Positions 1-11,848 of a stretch of 64,000 bases of DNA are shown one piece after another (the first letter of the stretch is position 1; every line of letters starts with the position of its first letter). Below the pieces are notes generated by a model. The model saw only the letters and a program-made list of their open reading frames with translations. It ran no database searches and was not told the origin of the DNA. Origin of the DNA: Diphasiastrum complanatum. Taxonomy: Eukaryota; Streptophyta; Lycopodiopsida; Lycopodiales; Lycopodiaceae. The position numbers and the translations under genes are program-made. The DNA is taken from contig CM055095.1 of the NCBI GenBank assembly GCA_029204225.1, positions 58,796,865 through 58,860,864 on the forward strand. The letters run 5' to 3'.

Positions 1-172
1 TTTCAAAGGAAATGCGAGGGGGGCGGGTAGGTTTAGGTAAAAAAAAATTTAAAAAAATATTAAATAATAAATATATTATTATATTGTGGTACCGCGGTAC
101 CATCATGGTACCGCGGTACCAGTATGGTCCCGCGGTACCAGGATCCGCGGTACCCAGTACCGCGGGACCTAT
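1..172. mobile_element. Right end of a hAT-like element with type C tip
   Basis: The stretch ends with CTATG at 168-172, the complement of the CATAG start shared by the other hAT-like ends here. Just inside are five palindromic units at 88-101, 107-120, 126-139, 141-154 and 156-169, the first two being perfect GGTACCGCGGTACC and the others one- or two-base variants. An A/T-rich run lies inside the tip, as at the ends of the 3182 and 23616 elements. The left part of the element is outside the window, so neither target duplication nor length can be checked. A (TA)n run follows at 173-194. Confidence 0.55.
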
Positions 173-1296
173 GATATATATATATATATATATAGAAACC
201 AAACAATAAATCATAGATCAAATTCCAACTGAGATCTCAACACAAGTAACAATAAGTTGAATATGATGCGTATAGTTCCTATAAAGGATGGCTGCCCATG
301 AGAGTCTCCTATAAAGTACTCTCAAGTCTCCAAGCAGTCAATTGCCAAATGAATAAGGTTATGACCACTTATGGTGGGTTGCCCCACAAGATGGTCCCTA
401 ACCCTACTAAGTAACTGAAGTTCATTGAGCTATTTATATAGTCACAAAATTTCAAAACAATGGAAATTAACCATTACTTTGAGGGTATAGATGAAACAAT
501 GAGGACCCAGGTATGATAAAATAATAAGAAGTGCCCTATTACACGTCCATAACTAGTAGCAAAAGTACAAAGTATGAATAATCTTCCTTCATAAAGAGAT
601 TGCTTCAGAAAAAGGGCCTTGAACTTCAACAAGGTAGGTGGCACAAGGATGTTGGAATGGTTTTGAGAAACAGAAACTTATCGAGTCCATGGGGATTATG
701 TATTCTAGCGACTTATACCGGTGGTGAAGGTCCTTCAGGAAATTATGGCGAGCCCGTTAGGCTGAGTTTTAACTTCAAATATTAGCTGAACTGTCACTAA
801 GGTCTCTAGAAAGACCATTCCCTAATGTAAAGGATGAGCAAAACTTTCACTTATTTTTACCCAACCTAATTGTAAGATATGCGGTGAAAAACTTGGGCAT
901 CATTCTCTACAAAAAATTTACCAGCGGATAAAATATCTGGTTATAGACTTCTATTCTTACCAGGCAGTTCAATTTATAAAGAGGACTTTTACACCGTGGA
1001 CTTGAATTTTATTGTAGTTAAAAAAAATTAAGGGAATCCTTTACAGTCAAAGGCACCTAGCACTTCCAAGGTTACAACTGCCCACTGTTGTTGTATTCAA
1101 TCCAGTCCAACAGATAAATTTGGCAAAAGCATCTTAGGATCTCAAGCAACGTCATTATGAAAAAATGGCCATAGATTCTTAAAAAGGCCAAGCAGAGATA
1201 CAAAAAATGAATATGAAAGATATTGGGTATATCCAACTGAGAACACAAGACAAAGCTCGACTTCGACTTCAGTTAAATGTCATTCCAAAACAATAC
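173..1296 (-). other. Part of PPR4 intron 10, no recognised feature
   Basis: Starts with a short (TA)n run, then AT-rich sequence with no convincing reading frame, RNA gene or repeat family. The expected next PPR4 exon was looked for on the minus strand and was not found. Confidence 0.5.
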
Positions 1297-1426
1297 CTGC
1301 ATATCACCAGCTTTGCAGCAAGCATTGATAAATGATGTGTAGGTATAAATATCAGGACAATGGCCCTCCTTCCGCATTTGATGTAAAACTTCTGCTGCCT
1401 CCCACATGTCACCTCTTTGAGCCCAT
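1297..1426 (-). CDS. PPR4: PPR4 exon 10: PPR motifs
   Basis: Encodes residues 866-908 (WAQRGDMWEAAEVLHQM...TSFINACCKAGDMQ). The acceptor is TTAATATCAG|ATGGGC (1427/1426); GG from exon 9 plus A makes a Gly codon giving DGWAQRGDMWEAA, a near match to the family's DGWARRGDVWEAA. The donor is ATGCAG|GTATTG (1297/1296), phase 0. The next exon, expected to continue the PPR run and carry the C-terminus, is not visible in 1-1296. Confidence 0.89.
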
Positions 1427-1784
1427 CTGATATTAAAAATAAAACACTCTACAACAATCAGGTGGATTGATGGAAAGGAACATAACAAGAAACGCAAATC
1501 TCCATAAGACCCAAAAGTGCGGAGCCAGCTTACTACCCTTAAAATTCCCTTTACAAGCAAGATAATAGAAAATCTGAAATATTTTTTACTAGCTCTGCTC
1601 TCAGGAAAAAACAGTCATCTATGAGACGAATGTACTCATCTGCAGGTCAGTGCATGTTGTGAATAGTTATATACTCAAAATAGCCGCTGATTAGTATACC
1701 TTTAGCTATGGGCCAGTTACCGTTAAGGGCACATCTTTACAAGACCCAGCTTGCCTAATCTCAAGAAGGTTGTACTAAGGGCCT

Positions 1785-2020
1785 CTAAATAGTATATATA
1801 TAGGGATATCATCTAGTCATTAGGGATTCATTGATTATTTAGCTTAATGGTATTGCTTGGGCTCTTCATGGGAGAACCCTTTGCTAATGCTTGTAGGGCT
1901 TTATATATCATATGCTCTTGGGAATTCTCCGTGGGAGATTGCTTGACTATTTCTATTGTAGTCATGTATGCTTCATTAATACCATATCCATAGATTAAAT
2001 CCATAACTTGGTATTAGAGC
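1785..2020 (+). mobile_element. 3' half of an LTR with degenerate primer-binding site
   Basis: Sequence around 1840-2008 (GGTATTGCTTGGGCTCTTC, GGGAGAACCC, CTTGTAGGGCTTT) matches the LTR end at 46200-46312. It ends ATAACT at 2003-2008, directly followed by TGGTATTAGAGC, one base from the initiator-Met tRNA primer site TGGTATCAGAGC. No gag or pol follows, so this is a relic of a gypsy element of the 45857 family. Confidence 0.6.
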
Positions 2021-2129
2021 ACTTCCTTGGGCAGATTTGACATTTGGGGAAGGTGCACCTTCATGACGTTATTTTTCTTTTTTGCTTTAGCACCTTCTTC
2101 AGATTCGTTTTCTTTCGGGGTTCTTGTGA

Positions 2130-2345
2130 TATCTGATTCGAGCACACTAGCCTATTTGCAGCCAGCTGAACTAACCTGATACGCCCAAAAGCGATATCGT
2201 ACAGGAAGAAGAGATTTAAAATTTTCCTTTTTTCTGAAAAATATATAAATGAAATAACATTTTGTTGGGTGATATCAGATTCGAGTGCGCTACCTAGTTG
2301 CAGCCAGCTATACTAGCCTATCGCGTCCCAAAGCGATATCCTTCT
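2130..2345. repeat. Direct repeat, two copies of about 75 bp
   Basis: Copies at about 2130-2205 and 2270-2345 share GATATC-GATTCGAG, TTGCAGCCAGCT and AAAGCGATATC in the same order, with scattered substitutions. Function unknown; it could be a duplicated piece of an older element. Confidence 0.6.
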
Positions 2346-3173
2346 TCACCACCTATCACTTGTTGGATTTTCTATCACATTCGGGCAGCCTATCATGGTC
2401 TTTGGCATTTGTGTAGAGCCTACATTGAGGTGACAACTTGTGTCCTATCCCTCAAGGTTTGTGCTTTTGAAACATCCTTTCTTTTTTAGAATCATATACC
2501 TTGGTTTTTGTTTATATTCGGTTTCAGATTCATTTGTTTTTTTGTTACGATCTGTTGTTTCAGTTCTGCTTTATGCTCGTTTAAGATCTGTATTACTTGA
2601 TCATTTTTCCTTTATTATTTTTGTATTTTGCCTCTCGTTCCTCCTCACTATTTTTAGTGCGCATTATATAAAAAATAATAATTCAAATTTAAGTTTGTAT
2701 ATGAGAGAAAATCGAGTGGTCGAGTGCTTTTTCCATCTGTTTTAGTTTTACAATCCATTGTTTGTCACGATTTTAAGTTCCGATTTTTTTTTCTAGATGA
2801 AAAACAAATAGAGAGAATTTGTGTGTTTTACAAATCATGTGTGCTTTTATGTATTATGTGTGCTTGTTAGAACTTTTGTGTTGTGCGCCTGTCTCCCTCT
2901 TTTGGTACTTTACTAGGTGTTTCTCCTATCTCTTTCCTCTAAGTTTATCGTGGTGATAAGACTTCTGAGCGTGTGTTCGAGACATAGTTGACATGGCTTT
3001 AACATTACTTTGAAAATAATTGCCCTCATTGTACTGATTCCCAAAAGAACACTAATGCAGTTTAGCCACTATCGGGACCTGCCTACTTCATAATCACGAG
3101 GAGCATTGGAAGTGAGACAGACCTGCCTCCATTTTGTTGCATTTTGCAGTTGTAATGCTCTGTTTTGTTGTTA

Positions 3174-3181
3174 CTTCCTGT
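3174..3181. repeat. 8-bp target-site duplication of the type A hAT element (left copy)
   Basis: CTTCCTGT, repeated exactly at 10425-10432 on the other side of the element. Confidence 0.85.
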
Positions 3182-3446
3182 CATAGATGCCCAGCGTTTC
3201 TGAAACGCGTTCAGAAACGCGTTTCTGAAATATCAAAAAAATTCCCAGAACGTTTTTTTTAATGTTTTTTTTTTGGGCAATATGGGTATCAGGTGAAAGC
3301 TCTAATTAAGAGCATAATTATTGTGTAGTTTGCCGAATGTTTCGGGTGCAGGATGGTCTAGTTTAGGTGCATTAACTCCCAGATTTACGCTTTGCTGTGT
3401 TTAATATAAAAAATTAATAAAAAAACATGATGCCCCAAAATTCTCC

Positions 3447-3448
<2 letters not shown>

Positions 3449-3512
<64 letters not shown>
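3449..3512. repeat. (CT)n microsatellite in the hAT subterminal region
   Basis: Uninterrupted TC run of about 63 bp. Similar runs at about 3664-3685 and 4029-4102 (then CA repeats to 4118) flank the transposase end; the type B element has an even longer CT tract in the same relative place. Confidence 0.9.
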
Positions 3513-3517
<5 letters not shown>

Positions 3518-4022
3518 CTCTCTCAGATCCAACAAACTAAACAAAAATGCTTACTCATGCTGAACAAATACCATGCTAAGTGTTCTGAACCAGTTATCAT
3601 ACTGCATCGTCCTGAACCGTACTGAAGCATTTTTCAACCATATGGAATTGTTTTTCAACCATACTCTCTGTCTCTCTCTCTCTCTGGAGGAGACCTCATC
3701 TTCCTAGACGACGTCATCGACCACCAGCAGTCCTTCATGCCTCCTCCCGTATTACATCCTTTTGTAGCATCAGCGAGACGGGGTTGGATGATAGTGTCAT
3801 ACCGTATTCATGACAGTTAGCAGTATATATGCTCCCACATGTTTCATATATCATCGCATCCTTTTTCAGTTTCAGCTTTCAGTTTCAGATCATAGCAGTT
3901 AGATTTGTATTTCTGTTATAGTCTTGGAGACGTTTCATACGCTCCTACGGTTACCACATACTTGACATGTACATTTACTAGTCTTATATGCCTTTTGGCA
4001 TGGAAAAGACATTAATAAAGCT

Positions 4023-4028
<6 letters not shown>

Positions 4029-4117
<89 letters not shown>

Positions 4118-4118
4118 A
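4029..4118. repeat. (TC)n(CA)n compound microsatellite
   Basis: About 74 bp of TC repeats passing into CA repeats, within the left subterminal region of the type A hAT element. Confidence 0.9.
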
Positions 4119-4234
4119 AGAACAGTACTGAATCGTTACACTGTTGTGAATAGGATCGTCATAATATATAATATCGAGCCACATGGCACCAAAATGGGGT
4201 ACAATGATGTTCCACGAACATGAAAACTACACAA

Positions 4235-6475
4235 CTAAGACTCGTCAGAGTCATGGTAGGAACCATCATCTGAATCTGTGCCTGACTGCAAATCCCAAGG
4301 GTCTGTAGATGAATCGGAACTGGAGGGAGCCATATGTCGTGGTGTGGCCCTGGCTCTGTTGCGTGATGCCTGGCCGACGGCTGCCTGTGATGCTCCACTC
4401 CTGTCTACAAAAAGCGAACTCAGCCCCCCCCTCCTAGAACCTCTAGGTCTCCCCCTAGGCCTACGTGCAGGAATGGCTAGCTCCTCCTCTGTCTCTGCAT
4501 CAGGGTCCACCAGCAGGTCAGCCAGGTCATCCCCCTGTGCCTCCGCCCACATCCCCTCGTCCTCCTCTATATCTCCCTCAACCCACTCCTCCTCCACATA
4601 GTCTGCCCCGAGCATCTCTCCACCCTCCGAGACCTCGTCATCTCCCTCCTCAGCCCTCTCCCTCTGCCTCTCTGTCCTCCTCTGCCGCCGTAAAGCCCGT
4701 GCGTCAGCCTGTGCCTGTCTGTAGAGCTCTCTATGGATCTCATCATCCATCTCCTCCTGTGTGGGTGGTGCCCGAGGAGCAGCAGCTATCGAATCCACCA
4801 AGCAAGTGTCGGGGTCCACCTGCTGTTGTTAGGCAGGTATTGTGCAACTCACTGCATATTTTGAAAACAAATCAATTCATCAAAGCATACCAAGAAAAAA
4901 GGGGTGATGATGTGAATCACCTCGAGCATCTGACCCTCTCCTCGTGTGCGCCTCAGCATACGGCCGTTGGTGTTCACAAACACCAACCAACCGCCTACAC
5001 TGCTCGATGGACAACCTGTTCCTCTTCTGCGTGTGATACAAGGCCCAGGTGCTCCAATTCCGCTCACAAGCTCCTGCAGAACAGTCCTGTGCAAGGACTC
5101 TCTCAGCCAATCGCCTCAGGTCACCTGTGCTGCGCCCGTGGATGCACCACCATGTAACAGGCCTCAGCTGATCCTCCCTCCGCCGACTCTGCTCTCCATC
5201 GAAAGGAAACTGGAAGCGCTCAAATGCGAGCAGCTGGCTTGCAATGTTGGCCAGCATCGGACCTATTGGCAAAAGGAAAAACATGGCACATGTAGGACCC
5301 CTCAAATTCAGACACTACCAATGAGTACAATACTGCAGTAACATTGCTACCAAACGATTTCTCACACGTACCTAGTCCGAGCCATACGCGCTCCGTGTAC
5401 TCCACCCATCCCCGGTGCAACTCCGGATCGTCCCTCTCTCGCGTAGAGCACCACAAGGGGTGCAACATGTGGGCTACGGCGTGGATGGGTCGGTGGAAGT
5501 AGTCCCATCTGGCCTCCCAGATGCGTGAGATCTCGCGCCTCCTGCAGCAAACAAATTACAACAATCACTAAACCATAGCATAAAAGAAACGCATCACACT
5601 CGAGTGAGAAACAACAAACTAGACACTGAAGAGTCATACCTATGCTCGTCCAAGGCTGACAACAGAATCCCCTCGCCGATGCGCTGCATGAACTCATTAA
5701 TGAGACCGAGGGTGCACCCCTCACGGTCTACCAGACACAGCACTCTGTAAATGGGTAGTAGGATCCCACTAATCTCCTCAGCAGCTCTCCAGAACTCGTC
5801 GCCGTACACAGTGGACTGGAAAAATGCCGAATGGGGGAGGTCTGTAAAGTCCCGGAAGGCCACGCTGGAAACCATCCGCCGCAATGCATCCTTCACCACC
5901 ACCAATCGCTCTAGCACCAAGAAGTAAAACGCAAAGCGTGTGGGTGCGGGCTTCTTCAGGTTTAGGGTGGAGAAGGTGCGGAACAGGGCCAACACACGCC
6001 TCTTCCTGGTGACAAAAGTGACCAAGCGCATGGCCATAGAAGTGATCTGCAACACAAACACCCAGTAAAAAAGTTTAGACAGTAGTTGAGATGTGGTTAG
6101 CAGCATCGAAGGAAGAAAGCATAGCAAATAGAACAAACTATACCTCTCTGATCCATGGAAGCGCACACAAGTCATGGATGAGCAAGTCTATGCAATGTGC
6201 AGCACAGGGTGTCCACACAATGTTGGGGTGCTCCCTCATCATAATCTCGCCCATCTGCTTGCAGTTCGAGGCGTTGTCGGTGACAACTTGAACCACGTGC
6301 TCCGATGTCAGCAATAACATCTCTAATGACCTCCCATATGAAATCGGCTGTGATGGCGTCACCACCTCGAGTGGCATCCACGCCACGTAGGAATACTGTG
6401 CCAAGAGGGCAAGAAACCAAGACACTGATGACGGATCGCCGACGAATGTCGGTCCATCCATCGCTCAATATCGTG
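4235..6475 (-). pseudogene. hAT transposase, partial copy a (no BED finger)
   Basis: Read on the minus strand from 6475 to 4235: the DUF659-type block (SDGWTDIRRRSVISVLVSC; VVTDNASNCKQMGEI; WTPCAAHCIDLLIHDL), a middle domain, the hAT C-terminal dimerisation block (CERNWSTWALYHTQKRNRL near 5010-5060), and an acidic Glu/Asp tail. The N-terminal BED finger is absent because the copy starts abruptly at about 6475, where it is fused to the C-terminal end of copy b. The frame shifts near 6300 between VIADIG and HVVQVV; the type B transposase has the same change. From about 4420 to 6475 it is almost base-for-base identical to 24848-26903 with no indels. Confidence 0.8.
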
Positions 6476-9400
6476 CAGGAATGGTTGGCTCCTCCTCTGT
6501 CTCCGCATCAGGGTCCACCAGCAAGTTAGCCAGGTCATCCCCCTGTGCCTCTGCCCCCATCTCCTCATCCTCCTCCGTATCCCCCTCAACCCACTCCTCC
6601 TCCTCCCGATAGTCAGCCCCGAGCTCCTCTCCACCCTCCAAGCCCTCATCATCCCCCTCCTCAGCCCTATCCCTCTGCCTGTCTGCCCTCCTCGAACGCC
6701 GTAGAGCCCGTGCGTCAGCCTGCACCTGTCTATAGAACTCTCTATAGATCTCATCATCCATCTCCTCTTGCGTGGGTGGTGCCCGAGGAGCAGCAGCTGC
6801 CGAATCCACCAAGCAAGTGTCAGGGTTCACCTGCAACCAAAAACAATACATTGTTGTCAGCAATTCATTGCATAATTCAAAAGCAATTCAGTTCGTCAAA
6901 GCATAGCAAGGAATAGGGGGTGATGATGTGACTCACCGTATCTGTCCCTCTCCTCGTGTGCGCCTCAGCATACGGCCGTTGGTGTTCACAAACACCAACC
7001 GCCTACACTGTTTGATGGACAACCTGTTCCTCTTCTGCGTGTGATACAAGGCCCAGGTGCTCCAATTCCGCTCGCAAGCTCCTGTTGAACAGTCTTGTGC
7101 GAGGTTTCTCTCGGCCAGTCGTCGCAGGTCACTTGTGCCGCACCCATGGTAGCCCCACCATGTAACAAGCCTCAGCATATCCTCCCTCCGCCAACTCTGC
7201 TCTCCATCGAAAGGAAACTGGTAGCGCTCAAAGATCAGCAGCTGGTATGCAATGTTAGTGAGCATCGGACCTGTTGGCAAAAGAAAAAACATGGCACGTA
7301 TAAGTCCTCTTGAATTCACACACTAGCAATGAGCACACTACAGTCACTACTGCAGTACTTAGGCTACCAAGCAATTTATCACACGTACCTGGTCTAGGCC
7401 ATACGCACTCCGTGTACTCCACCCATCCCCGGTGCAACTCCCGATCGCCCCGATCCCAAGTCTCGCGCCACAAGGGGTGCAATATGTGGGCTACGGCGTG
7501 GATGGGTCGATGACAGTAGTCCCATCTGGCCTCCCAGATACGTGAGATCTCGCGCCTCCTGCAGCAGACAAATTACAACAATCATGTAACCATAGCTGCC
7601 ATAGCATAAAAGAAACGAATCAGACTTGAGTGAGACACAACCAACTAGACACTGAAGAGTCATACCTATGCTCGTCCAAGGCTGACGTCATAATCCCCTC
7701 GCCGATACGGTCCATGAACTCGTAAATGAGGTCGAGAGTGCACCCCTCACGGTCTACCAGGCGCAGCACTCAGAAAATGGGTAGAAGGACCTCGGTAATC
7801 TCCTCAGCACGTGTCCAGACTCATCACCGAACACAGTGGACTGCAAAAACGCCGCATGTGGGACGTCCATGAACTCTCGGAAGGACTCGCTGGAAACCAT
7901 CCGCCGCAATGCGTACTTCACTACTACTAATCGCTCTAGCACCAAGAAGTAAAGGCAAAGCGTGTGGGTGCTAGCTTCTTCAGGTTTAGGTGAGAGAAGG
8001 TGCGGAATAGGGCCAGCACATGCCTCTTCCTGGTAACAAAAGTGACTAGGTGCATGGCCATAGAAGTGACCTGCAACACAGACATCCAGTAAAAAATTTA
8101 GACGGTAGTTGAGATGTGTTTAGCAGCATGGAGCAGGCGTCAATCAAGATAGCATAGCAAATGGAGAAACCAATACCTCTCTGATCCATGGAAGTGCACA
8201 CAGGTCATGGATGAGCAAGTCTATGCAATGCGCAGCACAAGGTGTCCAGACAATGCTGGGGTGCTCCCTCGTCATAATCTCTCCCATCTGCTTGCAGTTC
8301 GAAGCGTTGTCCGTGACAACCTGAACCACATGCTCCACCTCAATGTCAGCAATAGCATCTCTAATAACTCTCATATGAAATCGCCTGTGATGGCATCACC
8401 ACCTCGAGTGGCATCCACGCCACGTAGGAGTACTATGCCAAGCGGGCAAGAAACCAAGACATTGATGACGGATCGCCGACGAATGTCGGTCCTTCCATCA
8501 CTCAATATCATGCATCCATACCTGCCACAAAACACCCATTAGCCACATGCAAAAATTGCGCCACGAGTCAACCCTAAACGCATGCAATGGGTTTATGGAA
8601 ACAAAGTACTTACATTTTCCAAGCCGAGCGAATGGAACTCAGCTCCTGCGTGATGGTCTCCTCCTCCTGCCTCGCAATACCTCTCGTCTGGGAGGCGTCC
8701 ATGTAGCATCCACGGCTGCCATCTGTGCGCAAAACTCCCTGAACACCCAAGTGCCAGCCACAGCAAAAGGAATGTCGCACTCGTAAAAGAACTGGCCAGC
8801 AGGTCGAGTGCAGCGGGCCTGCTGCTCCGTCTACCACCTGCATCGATCAAGGGTCTGATGTATGGGCCTAACCTCTCTTTGCTGTGCACATGGCGCTCGT
8901 GGTCTAACACGCGAACCGGATGGCTGATCTGTGGGTGTATCACTCTCTCTGGGAGGACCTGTCAAACCATGTGCTATATCTGCCGCCGAAGAAGAGGAGG
9001 GACGAGAAGGGCCCACTGCCGCTGATCCAACCTGCTCATGTGACACTCTCCCCTCTGAACTAAGCCATGCTGCTGCAGGTGGAACTGGAGTGGCCCTGCC
9101 TGGACCATGCACTGCACCTAAACCCTGCCCAGAAGGTGCTATACTAGGCTCTGCACCAGTAGTAGGCCGTGCCTGCCTACCTGTGAGCCCTGCCTGTGAA
9201 CCTGCAGCTGCTCCTGCTTCATGTCCCTATCCCTACTGTCCCTGTCCCTGTCCTTGTCCGGAAACCTGTGATGCACCACCGTGCGTGTACATAATAGACA
9301 ACCTCTCTCTCTCTCCTCATCAAAAATCCTGGGGCAATCAAATATGCCCAATGCCCGCCCACTCGGCCCTCTGACCCTCAGTAAGTGAGCCCTAACCCTG

Positions 9401-9531
9401 GTAAGTGATCCTATGAAGAGACTACCACAATGCAAGCATTTCCATCTACGGACTTCCGTGCCATGGTGTGTAGCCACATCCCCCTCAGTAAGCTCAACCT
9501 CGCCCCAAAGGCCTCGGCCCTGCACCGGCAT
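6465..9531 (-). pseudogene. hAT transposase, near full-length copy b with BED finger
   Basis: Starts near 9531 (MPVQGRGLWGEVE...). A BED-type zinc finger follows, with Cys pair KCLHC, LTRVRAHLLRVRG and a closing DCPRI cysteine; such fingers bind the element ends. Then come a Ser/Pro-rich linker, the DUF659 block (8500-8144: SDG-like, VVTDNASNCKQMGEI, WTPCAAHCIDLLIHDL), the dimerisation block (CERNWSTWALYHTQKRNRL at about 7015-7070) and the acidic tail (6863-6465). Several segments are interrupted by likely introns. A change near 8370 (ATATGAGAG where the other copies read ATATGGGAGG) gives a stop and frameshift, so it is inactive as read. Confidence 0.78.
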
Positions 9532-10424
9532 TGTGTCAACACGAGATCAAACCTGCGAACAAAATCAAGCAGGCAACCGTTTAGTAGAAGAAAACACGCT
9601 GCATTGAAAAACATTACCAGCCTAAAACAGAGCTGAACACATCCGAGCACGCGTCACATTGATTCTAGTAAAATCATAGCAAGTGCCAAAAAATACACAA
9701 GACTAGGGCGAGGGATAGAATAATTCTAGTGTGAGCGAAAACACGCGACTGACGCTACTGGCGGATGCTTGCACGATGCTCCACGCCTTAATCCTAAAAA
9801 ACATGGAATTAGGGCATGAAAATTGAAATTTTGGGTACGGACGTAGACGGGCAGAATGGAGGTCACATGAGTCTCTGTAGGAATGTGGAAATGCATTCTA
9901 GGCTCAGACATCACCTGAATCGGTTGCCCACAAGTCATTTTCTGAAAATGGCAAAAAAAACAAGCATTTGGATTGTGGTGTTCAAATCTCGCAAGGCGTG
10001 CCGTAATGGTTGAAACTGACCCCGTAGGAATCACCGTGGGCATGAAGAAAGGTGGTCTAGAGCCATACTATGCTTGATTTGGTTGCCTACAGCTCAATGT
10101 CAACACTTGCAAAATAACAAGCCTACACTTACCAAAAATCAAAAACTGATTGTTTCGATCTCCGCAAAGCTCAAATCCCCCTGCCACCGTGCACACCACC
10201 TCCGTATCGCCGAGTAGATGCCTGCCGACTATGCACATGCCTCGATCGAACACTTGTAGATCAAAATAAAAAAAATTTAGCTCCTCCACAGCTGGTGCGA
10301 TTCTGGCCGTGAAGATGGGCAAAAAAATTTTAATAAACTGTTTTTTTTTTTTGAACACGTTTCTGGGAGGAGAAACGCGTTTCTGAGAAATGCGGTTTCA
10401 GAAACGCATTTCTCGGCATCTATG

Positions 10425-10432
10425 CTTCCTGT
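10425..10432. repeat. 8-bp target-site duplication of the type A hAT element (right copy)
   Basis: CTTCCTGT, identical to 3174-3181. Confidence 0.85.
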
Positions 10433-10722
10433 TAGTAAGCAGAAAAAAAAATGTGTTATTTTCTTTTCCTGTACAACTGCTGTAATTCTCCTTCTTCCGT
10501 TTCTCTATCAAATATCTCATAAAGTTTGTCTTTCCGTACTAGTATTTTGGTATAATTTTCGCATTTTCTTGTACCTTTATGTTGTCACGCTTCCTTCCCA
10601 GGTTTTGCAGTCCTACATTTTGTAATCATGGCCGACGACAGAGTTGACATCCCAACCACTCCATAAGTTGCCCTTCAGAGACTCCACCAGCTAGTCCGGA
10701 TCCGGCAGTTATCCCTCCGTCC

Positions 10723-11412
10723 GTGCAAGTTTGCATGGACAGTATGGAGAGGAACATGGCCGAGATGCGGGTTATGCTATCCTCCATTGCCGGAAACTTC
10801 ACCTCTTCTTCACAGTATCCTTCACGGTTTCCTTCCCACATGTCGCCCCAGTTTCCCACTCCACCCATCAGGGGACCTGTTTATGTCGATTCCCCAATCC
10901 AGTTCCCAGATGATAAAGACATGAAACCTGCAAAATATGCTGGAAATAATCCACAGAGAACCATTGATGTGGTAGATCAGTGGTTGCATAAATGGGAGTA
11001 TTTTGTTTTTAAAAGAGCTCCAACCGATGAGGGTTGGAGAATTCGGAAAACAGCTTATCACTTTACTGATTTTGCTGACATGTGGTGGCAGAAATTGCTC
11101 AAGTCAAGTGCCCAACCACCTGGGTCGAGTTCAAGCGAGCCCTCAAGGCTCAATTTATTCCTCCACACGAGCATGTACGTTTTACAGATGCATGGTTTTC
11201 ACACTGTCAGAAACACTACAGTGTCCAGGAGTATGCTGATAGGTACAGAAAAGTGCTTATCAAGATTCCAAAAGAGATTCCTGAATGGCTGATTGTACAC
11301 AAGTTCGTGTTTGGTCTTCGAGAAGAGTTGAGGCCCCATGTTTTGAACAAGAATTGTAAGACATTGGAAGAGGGCAGTTGCTACGGCCCTCGACTACGAA
11401 GGCAATGTCAGA
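10723..11412 (+). pseudogene. Gag of gypsy relic
   Basis: Capsid-type sequence (FPDDKDMKPAKYAGN, VVDQWLHKWEYF, WRIRKTAYHFTDFADMWWQ) changes frame near 11082 and continues as TTWVEFKRALKAQFIPP, HCQKHYSVQEYADRY and FGLREELRPHVL. A degenerate zinc knuckle (CFFCLGKHLFKERP) lies at about 11590-11640. Frameshifted and non-functional. Confidence 0.72.
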
Positions 11413-11848
11413 ACCAAGCCTGAGTCTGAAGTGCCTTTTGTGCACCAGAAGAAAGGGTCGCGGAAGGTTGGCCAGTAGAGCCACAGAAGTCTTCCGCAGG
11501 GACACCCTATCCAAATGCAACAATCTTTGAAGCGCAAGCCAACACTTTCCTTGCCAAAGTGCTCCTACAGCAAGTCTCCCCTCACAGAGGAGCATTGTGT
11601 TTTTTTTGTCTTGGCAAGCATTTGTTCAAGGAACGTCCTCGGCGCACGGGCAAGAAACTTCATACCTTACAGCCGCGCCAGGAAGAGGGCAATGATGAGG
11701 ATATTTTGGAGGATCTGCTAGGGAGCAGTGATGATGATACCAAGCGGCCCATGACCATTACGGTGCAGAGGGTAACCTCTAGGGCACCAGTTTGCTTTGC
11801 CTAAAAGAGGAAGAGGAAGTACGGAAAATGTAGGATGAATACCTCAAG

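Larger units (their letters stand above)
3182..10424 (-). mobile_element. hAT-like DNA transposon, type A tips, 7.2 kb
   Basis: Terminal inverted repeat CATAGATGCC (3182-3191) and its complement (10415-10424), flanked by an exact 8-bp target duplication CTTCCTGT at 3174-3181 and 10425-10432, the hallmark of hAT elements. Both tips carry palindromes built on AAACGCGTTT (such as CAGAAACGCGTTTCTGA). It contains two partial transposase copies in tandem on the minus strand and long CT microsatellites near the left end. Both copies are broken, so it is not autonomous. Inserted in PPR4 intron 9. Confidence 0.88.

Noticed and set aside
88-169. CRISPR-like array of regular repeats
   Set aside because: The repeats are perfect palindromes of 14 bp with 1-5-bp gaps and no spacers, in plant DNA; they fit a transposon tip.
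2440-2745. 101-codon Phe/Leu-rich frame
   Set aside because: T-rich composition gives hydrophobic translation; no family resemblance or structure.
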